Positions 8,173 to 16,914 of a stretch of 64,000 nt of DNA are shown piece by piece; position 1 is the first letter of the stretch, and each line of letters starts with the position of its first letter. Origin of the DNA: Pseudomonadales bacterium (lineage in GTDB: Bacteria; Pseudomonadota; Gammaproteobacteria; Pseudomonadales; Azotimanducaceae); the NCBI GenBank assembly GCA_024234635.1, contig JACKNX010000005.1, positions 1 through 64,000 of the forward strand, read 5' to 3'. The position numbers and the translations under genes were made by a program. A model generated the notes under the pieces. It was not told the origin of the DNA, made no database searches, and saw only the letters and a program-made list of their open reading frames with translations.

Positions 8173-9195
8173 ATGAAACGAATCTTCGGCTGGCTGTTCA
8201 TTCTTGCGGCGCTCGCCCTGCTGGTCGGGCCGTACATGGTGCCCGTGAAACCCCTCGAAGGCGTCGTTGACCCGCGCGACCTCGCTGACGGCAACAGTCG
8301 CTTCGCCACCGTGGACGGCCTGGCAGTGCACTACCAGGAAAGCGGTCAGGGCGAACCGGCGTTTCTGCTGCTGCACGGCTTCGGCGCCAGCACGTTCACC
8401 TGGCGTGAGGTCATGGACGATTTCGGGGTGTACGGCAGGACGGTGGCTTACGACCGCACGGCGTTTGGCCTCACCGAGCGCCCTGTGGCATGGGATGCCC
8501 CACAGGCAAATCCGTACTCGGTACACGCGCAGGTGAGTCAGGGCTTCGGCGTGCTGGACACGCTGGGAATCGACCACGCGGTACTGATCGGTAATTCGGC
8601 GGGCGGCCGTACGGCGCTCAGCCTCGCACTGGCCCGACCGGAGCGCGTGCGCGCGCTTGTTCTGGTGAGCCCCGCGGTCGGCATGGGCGGCGGCAGTACG
8701 GCTGGCTGGCTGAAGCCGCTGCTCCACACACCGCAGATGGACCGGCTCGGCCCCTGGCTGGTGCGCCGCATCGCCTCCAGCGGCAACGAGGTTCTGGGTC
8801 GCGCCTGGCACGATCCGACGCGGCTGACGCCCGCGGTGGTCGCCGGCTATCGCAAGCCGCTCGGGGCCAGGGACTGGGATCGGGCGCTATGGGAATTCAC
8901 CCGCGCCCCGCGTGACGAACCGGGCAAGGGCGGCACCATCGAGTCGCGGCTGCCCGAGCTTGCGTCCCTGCCGGTGCTGGTGATCACCGGCGATGACGAT
9001 CGCGTCGTGCCTGTGGCGCACAGCAGGGCCGTCGCAGACGGCATCCCGGGCAGCCGCTATGTGGAACTCGCCGAATGCGGGCACGTGCCGCAGGAGGAAT
9101 GTCCGGATGCCTTCTTCAGCGCCGTGTCCGCATTCCTGAAGGACGCAGGTATCCTCGCAACCTCCGCGCCGGAGGAAGCGCCACAGGAGCGTTGA
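8173..9195 (+). CDS. Membrane-anchored alpha/beta hydrolase
   Basis: A 340-residue alpha/beta-hydrolase-fold protein with one N-terminal hydrophobic segment (residues 5-27, WLFILAALALLVGPYMV) that should anchor it to the inner membrane. The oxyanion HGFGAS motif is followed by the nucleophile elbow GNSAGG with Ser142, an acid in GDDDRVV and His304 in CGHVPQ. It lies after a thiolase and before two secreted proteins of opposite strand. Substrate may be an ester, lactone or ring-fission diketone; nothing in the sequence decides this. Confidence 0.85.
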   Translation: MKRIFGWLFILAALALLVGPYMVPVKPLEGVVDPRDLADGNSRFATVDGLAVHYQESGQGEPAFLLLHGFGASTFTWREVMDDFGVYGRTVAYDRTAFGLTERPVAWDAPQANPYSVHAQVSQGFGVLDTLGIDHAVLIGNSAGGRTALSLALARPERVRALVLVSPAVGMGGGSTAGWLKPLLHTPQMDRLGPWLVRRIASSGNEVLGRAWHDPTRLTPAVVAGYRKPLGARDWDRALWEFTRAPRDEPGKGGTIESRLPELASLPVLVITGDDDRVVPVAHSRAVADGIPGSRYVELAECGHVPQEECPDAFFSAVSAFLKDAGILATSAPEEAPQER

Positions 9196-9213
9196 GGCAC
9201 GTGTTACCCGCGA

Positions 9214-10239
9214 CTACGGCGCCGCCGCGCGGTCCGCTTCGAGTATGCGTGCGCCCTTGAGTATGCCTTCCATTGCGTAATTGCCCTCGTGACAGGCGTA
9301 CTCGAACACCCTGTCGTCCGTAAGCGGCCACGGGTACTCCCCGCTCCACGGCGCCGTCCATATGGTGGGATCGTCCACGGTGAAACTGTAGAGCAGGCTG
9401 CCGTCGTCGTTGCGCGAGAAACGCTCCACGACGTGCAGGTTGCGCGAGGCGCCGTACAGCGCCGGCTGGTCGCGGAAGTTGGTGGTGTCCACCACCAGCG
9501 TGTCGCCCTCCCAATGCCCCACGGAATCGCCGAGCCAGAAACGCATGTCGTCCGGCGCATGCTCGGCGTTCAGGCGGATGATGCGGGCATCGTGCACCAT
9601 CTCCACCAGGATCATCACAGTGTCCTCCGTCTGCACGATGCGATGCAGGTTGTTGTACAGCGCCGGCAGCATCGGCGGCCCGCCGGTGGAGCTGAAGCCC
9701 AGCAGGCAGCGGTCTGACAATGTGAGCGATTCCGGGTTGTCATACGGGCCGGGGCCCGGGTACCACCAGGCATCGCCCCGGTTCTGGCGGAACTGGGCGA
9801 AGAATTTTGCGAACCGCTTCTGACCTTCCGGCGTGGGCGGCGGCTGCTGGCCGTTGTCGGGTGACGAGATGATGGACGTGCGGAACTTGCCGTCCACCAG
9901 CGCGGCGCTGGTGCCCCGGTCGATCCAGAAGGTGTTGTAGCCGCCCACGTTACCCGCGGCACCTTCGGAACCGTCGCCGCCCTCGGGCGGTGCACTGCGA
10001 GACGGATCGCTGGCCTGGGCACCTTCGTCCATGCGCGCCTTTTCCTCCGCCTCGATCCTCGCGGCTTCCTCGGGCGTGAGGTAGAGGTTGTTACCGTACG
10101 CCGGTGGACGGCGCAACGGCGTCAGGGTGGCAATGTCATACGTACCGGACAGGTCCGGCACTGTCGCGCCGCGCGCCAGCGCCACCTCCGACCCTGACAT
10201 AGCAGCCAACGCCAGCGCAAAAACGGCTACCTTTCGCAT
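9214..10239 (-). CDS. Secreted protein of unknown function, WLGDSxGHWEGDTLVV family, copy 1
   Basis: A 341-residue protein with a signal peptide (MRKVAVFALALAAMSGSEVALA), so periplasmic or extracellular. It carries the motif FWLGDSVGHWEGDTLVV near residue 255, followed by a lipocalin-like run of strands (HVVERFSRNDDGSLLYSF). I know this motif from uncharacterised proteins of Acidobacteria and Gammaproteobacteria but not a function. Residues 60-115 are Glu/Ala/Gly-rich and probably disordered. The neighbouring gene at 10264-11118 encodes a paralog, 24 bases upstream on the same strand, so the two are probably co-transcribed. Confidence 0.75.
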   Translation of the reverse strand: MRKVAVFALALAAMSGSEVALARGATVPDLSGTYDIATLTPLRRPPAYGNNLYLTPEEAARIEAEEKARMDEGAQASDPSRSAPPEGGDGSEGAAGNVGGYNTFWIDRGTSAALVDGKFRTSIISSPDNGQQPPPTPEGQKRFAKFFAQFRQNRGDAWWYPGPGPYDNPESLTLSDRCLLGFSSTGGPPMLPALYNNLHRIVQTEDTVMILVEMVHDARIIRLNAEHAPDDMRFWLGDSVGHWEGDTLVVDTTNFRDQPALYGASRNLHVVERFSRNDDGSLLYSFTVDDPTIWTAPWSGEYPWPLTDDRVFEYACHEGNYAMEGILKGARILEADRAAAP

Positions 10240-10263
10240 GTGTCCCCCTTCCCCGATCTTCGG

Positions 10264-11118
10264 TCAACGCGGCAGCGGCTGGCGTCGGAATTCCCCGTAA
10301 AGCAACTCCTCCACGAACTCCACGCACTTGAAGTCCATGAGTCGCGCATCGGGCTCCATGCGCCGGTATAGGGGCATGGCAATGGTCCACGCTTCCGTAA
10401 AGGTGGCGGGATCTTCGATGCGGGCTTCGTACCACAGATGGTTCGCACTCATCGGCGTGTAACGCTCCGTCACTTTCAGCTGATCACTGTGGTGATTGCC
10501 TGCGCGGTCGAACCAGGTGTCGGCAAGCTGGCCGGTGACTTCCACAACCAGCGTGTCTTTCTCCCAGTGCCCCGCGGACTGCCCCATCCACGAATCCGCC
10601 GGTGCTTCGCCGGGATCGTCCAGGTAGATCTCCCGCACCGCACCGGCGTACTGGTAGGCAATGAACAGGGCCTGATCGTTCTGGAAGATCTGGAACGGAT
10701 GCGGCATGTACGTCGCCCGCGGCACGCCAGGCAGATAACACTTCACCTCCGGATCGCGATTGATCCAGTCCGCCTGATTCGCCTGCTTCTGCTTCAGCCC
10801 GGCTTCGGTGTAGGGAATGCGGCCGCCACCAGCGATCACGCCAATGCCCGGCGGCACCGCTGCCACCGCCCCCATGCGCAGCACCGGAATCGCCGGAACC
10901 GGCCCCATCGGGCCGTCGCGCAGTTGCAGCGAGGCACGCGCCATGTGGCGTTCCACGTCCCAGTTGGCTTCGTTCAGGGCCTGCCAGATGCCATTGAGAT
11001 CGGGGTGTTTGCTACCCGGCGCGCGCGGCGCACGATAGTCGGCTGCCACCACCACCGTCGCGCAAACGATACCGGTAAGCAGCGTCAGCCACCGGATGCC
11101 GTCATTCATCGATGCCAC
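10264..11118 (-). CDS. Secreted protein of unknown function, GHWEKDTLVV family, copy 2
   Basis: A 284-residue paralog of the downstream neighbour. It starts with a hydrophobic signal-like segment (WLTLLTGIVCATVVVAA) and has WMGQSAGHWEKDTLVV near residue 200, then a matching strand-rich C-terminal part (KVTERYTPMSANHLWYEARI). The middle stretch AYQYAGAVREIYLDD aligns with the equivalent MILVEMVHDARIIRLN of copy 1. It lacks the disordered insert of copy 1. Function unknown; the pair may bind a hydrophobic ligand if the lipocalin-like reading is right (inference). An SDR gene lies just upstream on the same strand, 11 bases away. Confidence 0.72.
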   Translation of the reverse strand: MASMNDGIRWLTLLTGIVCATVVVAADYRAPRAPGSKHPDLNGIWQALNEANWDVERHMARASLQLRDGPMGPVPAIPVLRMGAVAAVPPGIGVIAGGGRIPYTEAGLKQKQANQADWINRDPEVKCYLPGVPRATYMPHPFQIFQNDQALFIAYQYAGAVREIYLDDPGEAPADSWMGQSAGHWEKDTLVVEVTGQLADTWFDRAGNHHSDQLKVTERYTPMSANHLWYEARIEDPATFTEAWTIAMPLYRRMEPDARLMDFKCVEFVEELLYGEFRRQPLPR

Positions 11119-11129
11119 ATCAACTCCCC

Positions 11130-12005
11130 TTATACGTCCGACAATCTGAGCAACTTCGGCCAGTTCGCCTGACTGGCCTTCATCGCGGCATCAACCTCAT
11201 CCACCGTCCAGGGCGCCGCCTTCGGGTCGTGCTGCCCGATGGGCGTCACCTGCCACGACAGCAGGGTGATGCGATTGGAGCCCACGCAGAACTGCCGGCC
11301 GGTGACGTTGGCGGCGTCCTCCGTGCAGAGCCACACCACCACCGGTGACACTTTCTCAGGCGCCATGGGCTGGGCCTGCTCCGTGGGCATGAGATCTTCC
11401 GTCATGCGTGTCCACGCCGCGGGCGCGAGCGTATTCACGGTGATGCCGTATTTCATGCCCTCCAGCGCCAGCACGCGTGTGAAGCCAGCGATGCCCGCCT
11501 TGGCCGCGCCATAGTTCGTCTGCCCGAAATTGCCGATGAGGCCGGAGGTGGAGCTGGTGTTGACGATACGGCCACCCTCACCCTGTGCCATGAACACGTC
11601 CCAGGCGGCGCGGGTGACAAGGTATGTGCCGCGCAGATGCACGGCAATCACCGCGTCCCATTCCTCATGCGTGATCTTCTTGAACGTACGGTCGCGCAGG
11701 ATGCCTGCGTTGTTGATGACGATGTCCAGCCGGCCGAACGCGTCCACCGCGGTTTTCACGAGATCCGCCGCATCCGCCGCGTCCGCCACGTTGCCGTATT
11801 GGGCCACTGCGCGACCACCCGCTGCCTTGATCTCCGCGACTACGGCGTCCGCCATGGAATGACCGCCCCCGGTGCCGTCCCGCGCGCCCCCCAGATCGTT
11901 CACCACCACCGCCGCGCCTTCCGCCGCAAGACCCAGCGCATGACACCGCCCAAGCCCGCCGCCTGCGCCGGTGACAATGGCCACTTTACCGTCGAGTTTC
12001 CCCAT
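11130..12005 (-). CDS. SDR oxidoreductase, 17-beta-HSD4/MFE-2-like
   Basis: A 291-residue short-chain dehydrogenase longer than the classical 250. It has TGAGGGLGR, the insert-bearing second strand VVVNDLGGARDGTGGG, NNAG, a Ser in NTSSTSG and YGAAK. The NDLGG insert is characteristic of the hydroxyacyl-CoA dehydrogenase domain of peroxisomal multifunctional enzyme type 2, so the likely reaction is oxidation of a 3-hydroxyacyl-CoA with NAD+. That fits a beta-oxidation-like role with the thiolase and enoyl-CoA hydratases in this window (inference). The gene diverges from the gamma-glutamyltransferase-like gene with 54 bases between starts. Confidence 0.87.
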   Translation of the reverse strand: MGKLDGKVAIVTGAGGGLGRCHALGLAAEGAAVVVNDLGGARDGTGGGHSMADAVVAEIKAAGGRAVAQYGNVADAADAADLVKTAVDAFGRLDIVINNAGILRDRTFKKITHEEWDAVIAVHLRGTYLVTRAAWDVFMAQGEGGRIVNTSSTSGLIGNFGQTNYGAAKAGIAGFTRVLALEGMKYGITVNTLAPAAWTRMTEDLMPTEQAQPMAPEKVSPVVVWLCTEDAANVTGRQFCVGSNRITLLSWQVTPIGQHDPKAAPWTVDEVDAAMKASQANWPKLLRLSDV

Positions 12006-12059
12006 GGACTCGCTCCCTGTTTCAATTGCACGCCGAGTGTAACGGAAGCAACAAAGAAG

Positions 12060-13625
12060 ATGCTCGACTTCAGCCAGCCCTACCCCTCCGCCCGGGCGCC
12101 GGTATGCGCACGCAATGCCGTGGCCACCTCACAGCCGTTGGCCGCGGCGGCGGGCCTGGACATGCTGCGCCAGGGCGGCAACGCGGTGGACGCGGCGCTG
12201 GCCATGGCCATCACGCTCACCGTGGTGGAACCCAACAACAACGGTGTCGGCAGCGATGCCTTTGCCATCGTCTGGGACGGCAGCGCGCTGCATGGCCTGA
12301 ACGCCTCCGGCCGGGCACCGGCACTGTGGACCACGCAACGGTTTGCGGGCCGCGCCGCCATGCCCGATCTCGGCTGGGACACCGTCACCGTACCGGGCGC
12401 CGTCAGTGCGTGGGCAGCCCTGTCGGAACGGTTCGGCCGGCTGCCGTTTCCCCGCCTGTTCGAGCACGCCATCACCTACGCGCGTGACGGCTTTCAGGTT
12501 GGTCCGATGACCGCCTGGTTCTGGCAGCACGCCATGCGTACGTTCGCCCGTTTCCCGGATTTCCAGGCCCATTTCGGCCCCGCGCCGGCGCCCGGCACGC
12601 TGTTCAGGCGACCGGATCTCGCGCGCTCGCTGCAACGTATCGCCGACTCGCACGGTCGCGACTTCTACGAAGGTGAACTGGCGCAGCGAATCGATGCCGC
12701 CGCGCGTGCGGCAGGTGGTGGGATGCGCCTTGTGGACCTGGCCGCGCATGCGGCGGACTGGGTAACCCCGACACGGCAGGACTACCGTAACGTGACGCTG
12801 CACGAAATTCCGCCCAACGGCCAGGGACTGGCAGCGCAGATTGCTCTCGGTATCCTCCGGCACCTGCCCGTACAGCCCGTGGACTCGCCGCTCTGGGTAC
12901 ATCAGCAGGTCGAGGCCATGAAGATCGCCGTTCGCGCAGCATTCGACCATTTCGCCGATCCGCGCGCGATGACGCTGTCGCCGGAGCAACTGCTGGAACC
13001 CGGATCGCTGGCCCGCGCCGCGGCAGGCATCGGTGACGCGGCCTCACCGTTGCCGCCTCGCAGCCTGCCAACAAGTGAGGACACCGTGTATCTCACGGCC
13101 GCCGACGCGGCGGGGTGGATGGTGTCGATGATCCAGTCCAACTACCAGGGCTTCGGTTCCGGTATCGTCATTCCGCACACCGGTATCAGCCTGCAGAATC
13201 GGGGCCGCGGCTTTGTGCTGGACCCCACGCACCCCAACTGCGTTGCGCCGGGAAAGCGGCCGTACCACACCATCATTCCCGGCTTTGTCACCGAGGGTGG
13301 CGCACCGCGCCTGAGCTTCGGGGTCATGGGCGGGCACATGCAGCCACAGGGGCACGTACAGATGGTGACCCGCATCTTCGATCACCGACAGAACCCACAG
13401 GCGGCATCGGACGCCCCACGCTGGCACGTGTACGAGGATTTTTCGGTGGGACTGGAGCCGGGATTCGATGCCGGTGTGAAGGCGGACCTGGAGCGGCGAG
13501 GCCATCGGGTGCGCTGGGAGGATCGCTACTGGATCTTCGGTGGCGCACAGCTCATCTATCGCGGCGATGCTGGCTACGTTGCCGGGTCCGATCATCGCAA
13601 GGAAGGCCAGGCGCTGGGCTTCTGA
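12060..13625 (+). CDS. Gamma-glutamyltransferase family protein (YwrD-like)
   Basis: A 521-residue Ntn-hydrolase of the gamma-glutamyltransferase family, starting at ATG 12060; a longer frame upstream would run into the divergent SDR. The GGNAVDAALAM segment opens the large subunit. Thr342 in TVYLTAAD aligns with the autoprocessing nucleophile of E. coli Ggt (TTHYSVVD). GSGIVIPHTG and a C-terminal GVMGGHMQPQGH are also family features. No signal peptide is seen, so it is probably cytoplasmic, unlike periplasmic Ggt. Likely activity is hydrolysis of gamma-glutamyl or a related amide; a nitronate-monooxygenase-like gene follows 24 bases later. Confidence 0.87.
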   Translation: MLDFSQPYPSARAPVCARNAVATSQPLAAAAGLDMLRQGGNAVDAALAMAITLTVVEPNNNGVGSDAFAIVWDGSALHGLNASGRAPALWTTQRFAGRAAMPDLGWDTVTVPGAVSAWAALSERFGRLPFPRLFEHAITYARDGFQVGPMTAWFWQHAMRTFARFPDFQAHFGPAPAPGTLFRRPDLARSLQRIADSHGRDFYEGELAQRIDAAARAAGGGMRLVDLAAHAADWVTPTRQDYRNVTLHEIPPNGQGLAAQIALGILRHLPVQPVDSPLWVHQQVEAMKIAVRAAFDHFADPRAMTLSPEQLLEPGSLARAAAGIGDAASPLPPRSLPTSEDTVYLTAADAAGWMVSMIQSNYQGFGSGIVIPHTGISLQNRGRGFVLDPTHPNCVAPGKRPYHTIIPGFVTEGGAPRLSFGVMGGHMQPQGHVQMVTRIFDHRQNPQAASDAPRWHVYEDFSVGLEPGFDAGVKADLERRGHRVRWEDRYWIFGGAQLIYRGDAGYVAGSDHRKEGQALGF

Positions 13626-13649
13626 CAGACAAACCAACGGAGACCGACG

Positions 13650-14609
13650 ATGACTGCCCTGCTCGACCGGTTCCACGCAAGGCTGCGTCTACCGCTGATC
13701 GCCGCACCGATGCTGGCGGTGTCCGGGCCGGAACTGGTGACCGCCGCCTGTCGCGCTGGTGTCATCGGCGCTTTTCCGGCCGCCAACTGCCGCACGATCG
13801 ACGAACTGGATTCGTGGCTGGCGACGCTGCGTGCCAGCCTTGGCGCCGATGCGGCGCCTTTCTGTCCCAATCTCATCATGCGGCGCCAGAGCATGCGCGA
13901 GGAACTCGACTGCCTGGTGCGCAACCGCGTGGAGATGGTCATCACCAGCGTCGGCTCACCGGCGCCCGCCATCGGTCCGTTGAACGACATCGGCTGTCTC
14001 GTGCTGGCCGATGTCGCAACACTGCGGCACGCCGAAAAGGCGCTGGAAGCCGGGGCGCACGGACTGATTCTTCTGAGCGCCGGCGCGGGCGGCCAGACCG
14101 GCTGGGTGAACGGCCTCGCCTTCGTGCGTGCCGTGCGCCAGCGCTTCGATTGCCCGGTGGTGCTTGCTGGCGGCATCTCCGACGGTCACGCCCTGTTTGC
14201 GGCGCGGGCCGCGGGTTGCGATCTGGCCTACATGGGTACGCGCTTTCTCGCCGCAACCGAAAGCCGCGGGGCGGCGGCCTACAAGCAGATGCTGGTGGAC
14301 AGCCAGTTCGACGACGTGATGACCACACGCGCCTTTACCGGGCTCGACACCAACATGCTGGTGCCATCCATCGTTGCCGCGGGCCTCGATCCCCGACAGT
14401 TGCCCGCCGACATGAGCACGGAGCGCGCAGCCGCCATGTACGGACGCGGCGCCCGCGGTCCAACCCGCTGGCGCGACATCTGGTCCGCCGGCCACACGGT
14501 ATCGGGCGTACATGCGGTGGAGCCAGCCAAGACCATCATCGCGCGCACGGCGGAAGAGTACCGGCAGGCAAAAGCACAGGCCGTCAGCGACCCGTTTCCA
14601 CAGCGGTGA
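13650..14609 (+). CDS. Nitronate monooxygenase-like flavoprotein
   Basis: A 319-residue TIM-barrel FMN protein of the NMO/2-nitropropane dioxygenase family. It starts LRLPLIAAPMLAVSGPEL and has the FMN-binding GGISDGHALFAARAAGCDLAYMG split across residues 170-192. The usual catalytic His loop (AGGHxG) reads GAGGQTG, with Gln149 in the His place. Such Gln variants occur in a subgroup and may not oxidise nitronates by the standard route. It may act on another acyl or enoyl substrate. Good SD-like GGAGA precedes the ATG. It is in line with the gamma-glutamyltransferase gene upstream. Confidence 0.8.
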   Translation: MTALLDRFHARLRLPLIAAPMLAVSGPELVTAACRAGVIGAFPAANCRTIDELDSWLATLRASLGADAAPFCPNLIMRRQSMREELDCLVRNRVEMVITSVGSPAPAIGPLNDIGCLVLADVATLRHAEKALEAGAHGLILLSAGAGGQTGWVNGLAFVRAVRQRFDCPVVLAGGISDGHALFAARAAGCDLAYMGTRFLAATESRGAAAYKQMLVDSQFDDVMTTRAFTGLDTNMLVPSIVAAGLDPRQLPADMSTERAAAMYGRGARGPTRWRDIWSAGHTVSGVHAVEPAKTIIARTAEEYRQAKAQAVSDPFPQR

Positions 14610-14694
14610 TCCGGCGCAACTCCGGACGGGCGGCATTGGCGTGGCGCACCGATTTCGGGCACAGTGCGCCGACCAGTGAGGTGGAGGGACGATC

Positions 14695-15102
14695 ATGACG
14701 GTATCAGGCGGCTGCTACTGCGGCGAGGTGCGCTACGAGGCGGAAGGTGATGCGTTGATGAAGGCGGAATGCCATTGCCGGGAGTGCCAGTACATCACCG
14801 GCGGCGGACCCAACTTTTTCATGGCAGTACCGGAGGCCGGTTTCCGGCTTACCAAGGGACATACCAAGGCGTTTACCCGCAGCGATCTGGCGAACCCCGT
14901 AACCCGGGAGTTCTGCCCCAACTGCGGCACGCACATTCTCACCCGCGCACCGGGCCTGAAAGGTGCCGTCATACTGAAGGTCGGCTCCATGGACGACCCC
15001 TCGCAATACGGTATGCCGCAGATGGCCATCTTCACGATGGACAAACAGGCCTTCCATGCAATTCCCGATGGCGTGCCTGCCTTCGAGCGCTTCCCCGGCT
15101 GA
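14695..15102 (+). CDS. GFA family zinc protein (glutathione-dependent formaldehyde-activating-like)
   Basis: A 135-residue Mss4-like zinc protein. Cysteines 7, 9 (CYCG), 26, 28, 31 (CHCREC) and 74, 77 (CPNCGTH) form the two zinc sites seen in the family. The founding member Gfa speeds addition of formaldehyde to glutathione, but most members have no proven activity. It overlaps the frame of the esterase leader at its 3' end, so the esterase start is near. AGGGACG before the ATG gives a fair ribosome site. Confidence 0.88.
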   Translation: MTVSGGCYCGEVRYEAEGDALMKAECHCRECQYITGGGPNFFMAVPEAGFRLTKGHTKAFTRSDLANPVTREFCPNCGTHILTRAPGLKGAVILKVGSMDDPSQYGMPQMAIFTMDKQAFHAIPDGVPAFERFPG

Positions 15103-15119
15103 CCGGGGTCGCATTACCC

Positions 15120-16883
15120 GTGGCATGCGCCTTGTTGGAGCGCCCGGCACGTCCGGGGTGGCTGGTATGCCTGTCCAGACTGGTGTGCCTGTCCAGAACG
15201 GCTTCCCGTCGGTGGCTGACGTGCCTGTCCAGGCTGAAGCGGGGGTACCTGTCCGGGCTGCGGCGCCTGTCCCTGACGGCTGCTCTGGCGTGCCTGTCCA
15301 CGGCTGCCCCCTCCACGGCTGCCCCCGAGGCCATGGCTGACGGCGCGCTCCTCGCTTCGCCGGCGGCGGGCACCGTTCGCGGCGCCTGGGCGGACGCTCC
15401 CGCAGGGATCCGCGTGTTCCGCGGCGTACCCTACGCTCAGCCACCCGTCGGCGCGCGTCGTTTCCGGCCGCCGGCGCCCTTGCCGCCCTGGACCGGCACG
15501 CGCCCGGCAACGGCATTCGGTCCTGCCTGTCCTCAGAACCCCGCACCCGACGCGTTCGTCTGGTCGCGCGGGCCGTTCGAGCAGAACGAGGACTGCCTGT
15601 ATCTGAACATCTGGACCCCTGCTGCGACAGACGCCGCGCTGCCGGTGATGGTGTGGCTGCACGGCGGCAGCCATACGACCGGTTTTGGCCATGCGCGGAT
15701 CTTCGACGGCACCCGGCTGGCGTCCCGCGGTGTCGTGCTGGTGACCATCAACTACCGGCTGGGTGCCCTCGGTTTCCTCGCCCATCCGGCGCTGGCGGAC
15801 GGCGACGAATACGGCAGCACCGGCAACTACGGCCTGCTGGACGCCATCGCCGCCCTGACCTGGGTGCGCGACAACATCGCCGCGTTCGGCGGCAACCCGG
15901 ACAACGTCACGGTATTCGGGCAGTCGGCGGGTTCGCAGTCCGTGTGCGCATTGACCGTGTCGCCGCTGGCGCGCGGCCTGTTCCACCGCGCCATCGGTCA
16001 ATCCGCGGGCTGTGCGCTGCCGGCATCTGCCAGCGACGCCAATGGCCGCGAGCGCGGTGTCACGCTGGCTGGTCAACTCCCCGGCGCCGGCGCCGCACCG
16101 GACATGGCCCGTTTCCTCCTCGAGGTCCCGGTTGCTGCGCTGCTCAGGGCACAGGTCGCCAGCGGCTGGGAGAACGCAAGCCGGCTTGTCGTGGATGGGC
16201 ATGTCATTCCGGCGGACCCGCGCGCAATGCTGCTCGCCGGCGGGGCCGCGCCGGTGCCCCTCTTGCTCGGTAGCGCCGCGGACGAAGGCGTGGGACTCAT
16301 GCCGCTGAACGAGGCGCTCACCGCAGAGGAACTGACAAACCAGCTCACCGCGCGTTATGGCGACCAGGCGGCCCGGCTACTCGCCCTCTACGCCCCGCAG
16401 CTTGCGCAGTCTCCCGCCATCGCCGCCCGCGAGATCCAGGCGGACGTGTTCCTCACCCTCGGCATGCGCGAATGGGCGACGTTGCAGACGCGCTCAGGCG
16501 CGCCTGTGTTTCTCTACCACATGCGGCACGTGCCACCGGCATTCCGCTTGTACGATCCGGACAACCCTGACCTGGCGTTGAAGGACGGCCCACGCAGCGT
16601 CGGCGCCTATCACTCGGGCGACCTCGCCTACGTGTTCGACAACCAGCACCTGGTGGGCATGGACTGGAACGACAGCGACCGCACGATCGCCAGTCACATG
16701 GCCGATTACTGGACGGCGTTCGCGCGCACCGGCAAACCGGCGGCAGATCAGCGCCCGCCCTGGCCGACCTACGACCCTCAGCAGCAGGCGACGCTGGTCT
16801 TCGACAATCCCGTGCACGTGGAGCACGGCGTACGGACAGACAAGCTCCACGCCCTCGCCCGGGGCATGGGCATCATGGAGTGA
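15120..16883 (+). CDS. Secreted type-B carboxylesterase (start uncertain)
   Basis: The mature part resembles carboxylesterase type B: FRGVPYAQPPVGARRF, EDCLYLNIW, the oxyanion WLHGGSH, and the nucleophile FGQSAGS (Ser at 15924-15926), with a His in HSGDLAYVF. No ATG occurs near the expected N-terminus. GTG 15120 is the best common start; TTG or CTG codons further in are possible. Between this start and the mature protein is an unusual leader of repeated CLSR-like units, ending in a signal-peptide-like LRRLSLTAALACLSTAAPSTAA. The enzyme should hydrolyse carboxylic esters outside the cytoplasm. Its stop lies in a convergent hairpin terminator. Confidence 0.8.
   Translation: MACALLERPARPGWLVCLSRLVCLSRTASRRWLTCLSRLKRGYLSGLRRLSLTAALACLSTAAPSTAAPEAMADGALLASPAAGTVRGAWADAPAGIRVFRGVPYAQPPVGARRFRPPAPLPPWTGTRPATAFGPACPQNPAPDAFVWSRGPFEQNEDCLYLNIWTPAATDAALPVMVWLHGGSHTTGFGHARIFDGTRLASRGVVLVTINYRLGALGFLAHPALADGDEYGSTGNYGLLDAIAALTWVRDNIAAFGGNPDNVTVFGQSAGSQSVCALTVSPLARGLFHRAIGQSAGCALPASASDANGRERGVTLAGQLPGAGAAPDMARFLLEVPVAALLRAQVASGWENASRLVVDGHVIPADPRAMLLAGGAAPVPLLLGSAADEGVGLMPLNEALTAEELTNQLTARYGDQAARLLALYAPQLAQSPAIAAREIQADVFLTLGMREWATLQTRSGAPVFLYHMRHVPPAFRLYDPDNPDLALKDGPRSVGAYHSGDLAYVFDNQHLVGMDWNDSDRTIASHMADYWTAFARTGKPAADQRPPWPTYDPQQQATLVFDNPVHVEHGVRTDKLHALARGMGIME
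15170..15300 (+). repeat. Degenerate repeat of CCTGTCC units in the esterase leader
   Basis: CCTGTCC recurs at 15170, 15188, 15224, 15248, 15266 and 15293, four of these as CCTGTCCA. The spacings are 18, 36, 24, 18 and 27 bases, all multiples of three. In the esterase frame they give repeated LS/CLSR units (VCLSR, TCLSR, GYLSG). In the next frame they give repeated PVQ units. Confidence 0.7.
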
Positions 16884-16902
16884 CCGCGCAGGCGGTCACT
16901 CC
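16877..16902. terminator. Convergent hairpin terminator between esterase and enoyl-CoA hydratase genes
   Basis: An 11-bp perfect stem (GGAGTGACCGC and GCGGTCACTCC) closes a GCAG loop. It contains the TGA of the esterase and lies 13 bases beyond the stop of the convergent enoyl-CoA hydratase. There is no clear T run on either strand. Confidence 0.5.
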
Positions 16903-16914
16903 GCAGGAAAGACG

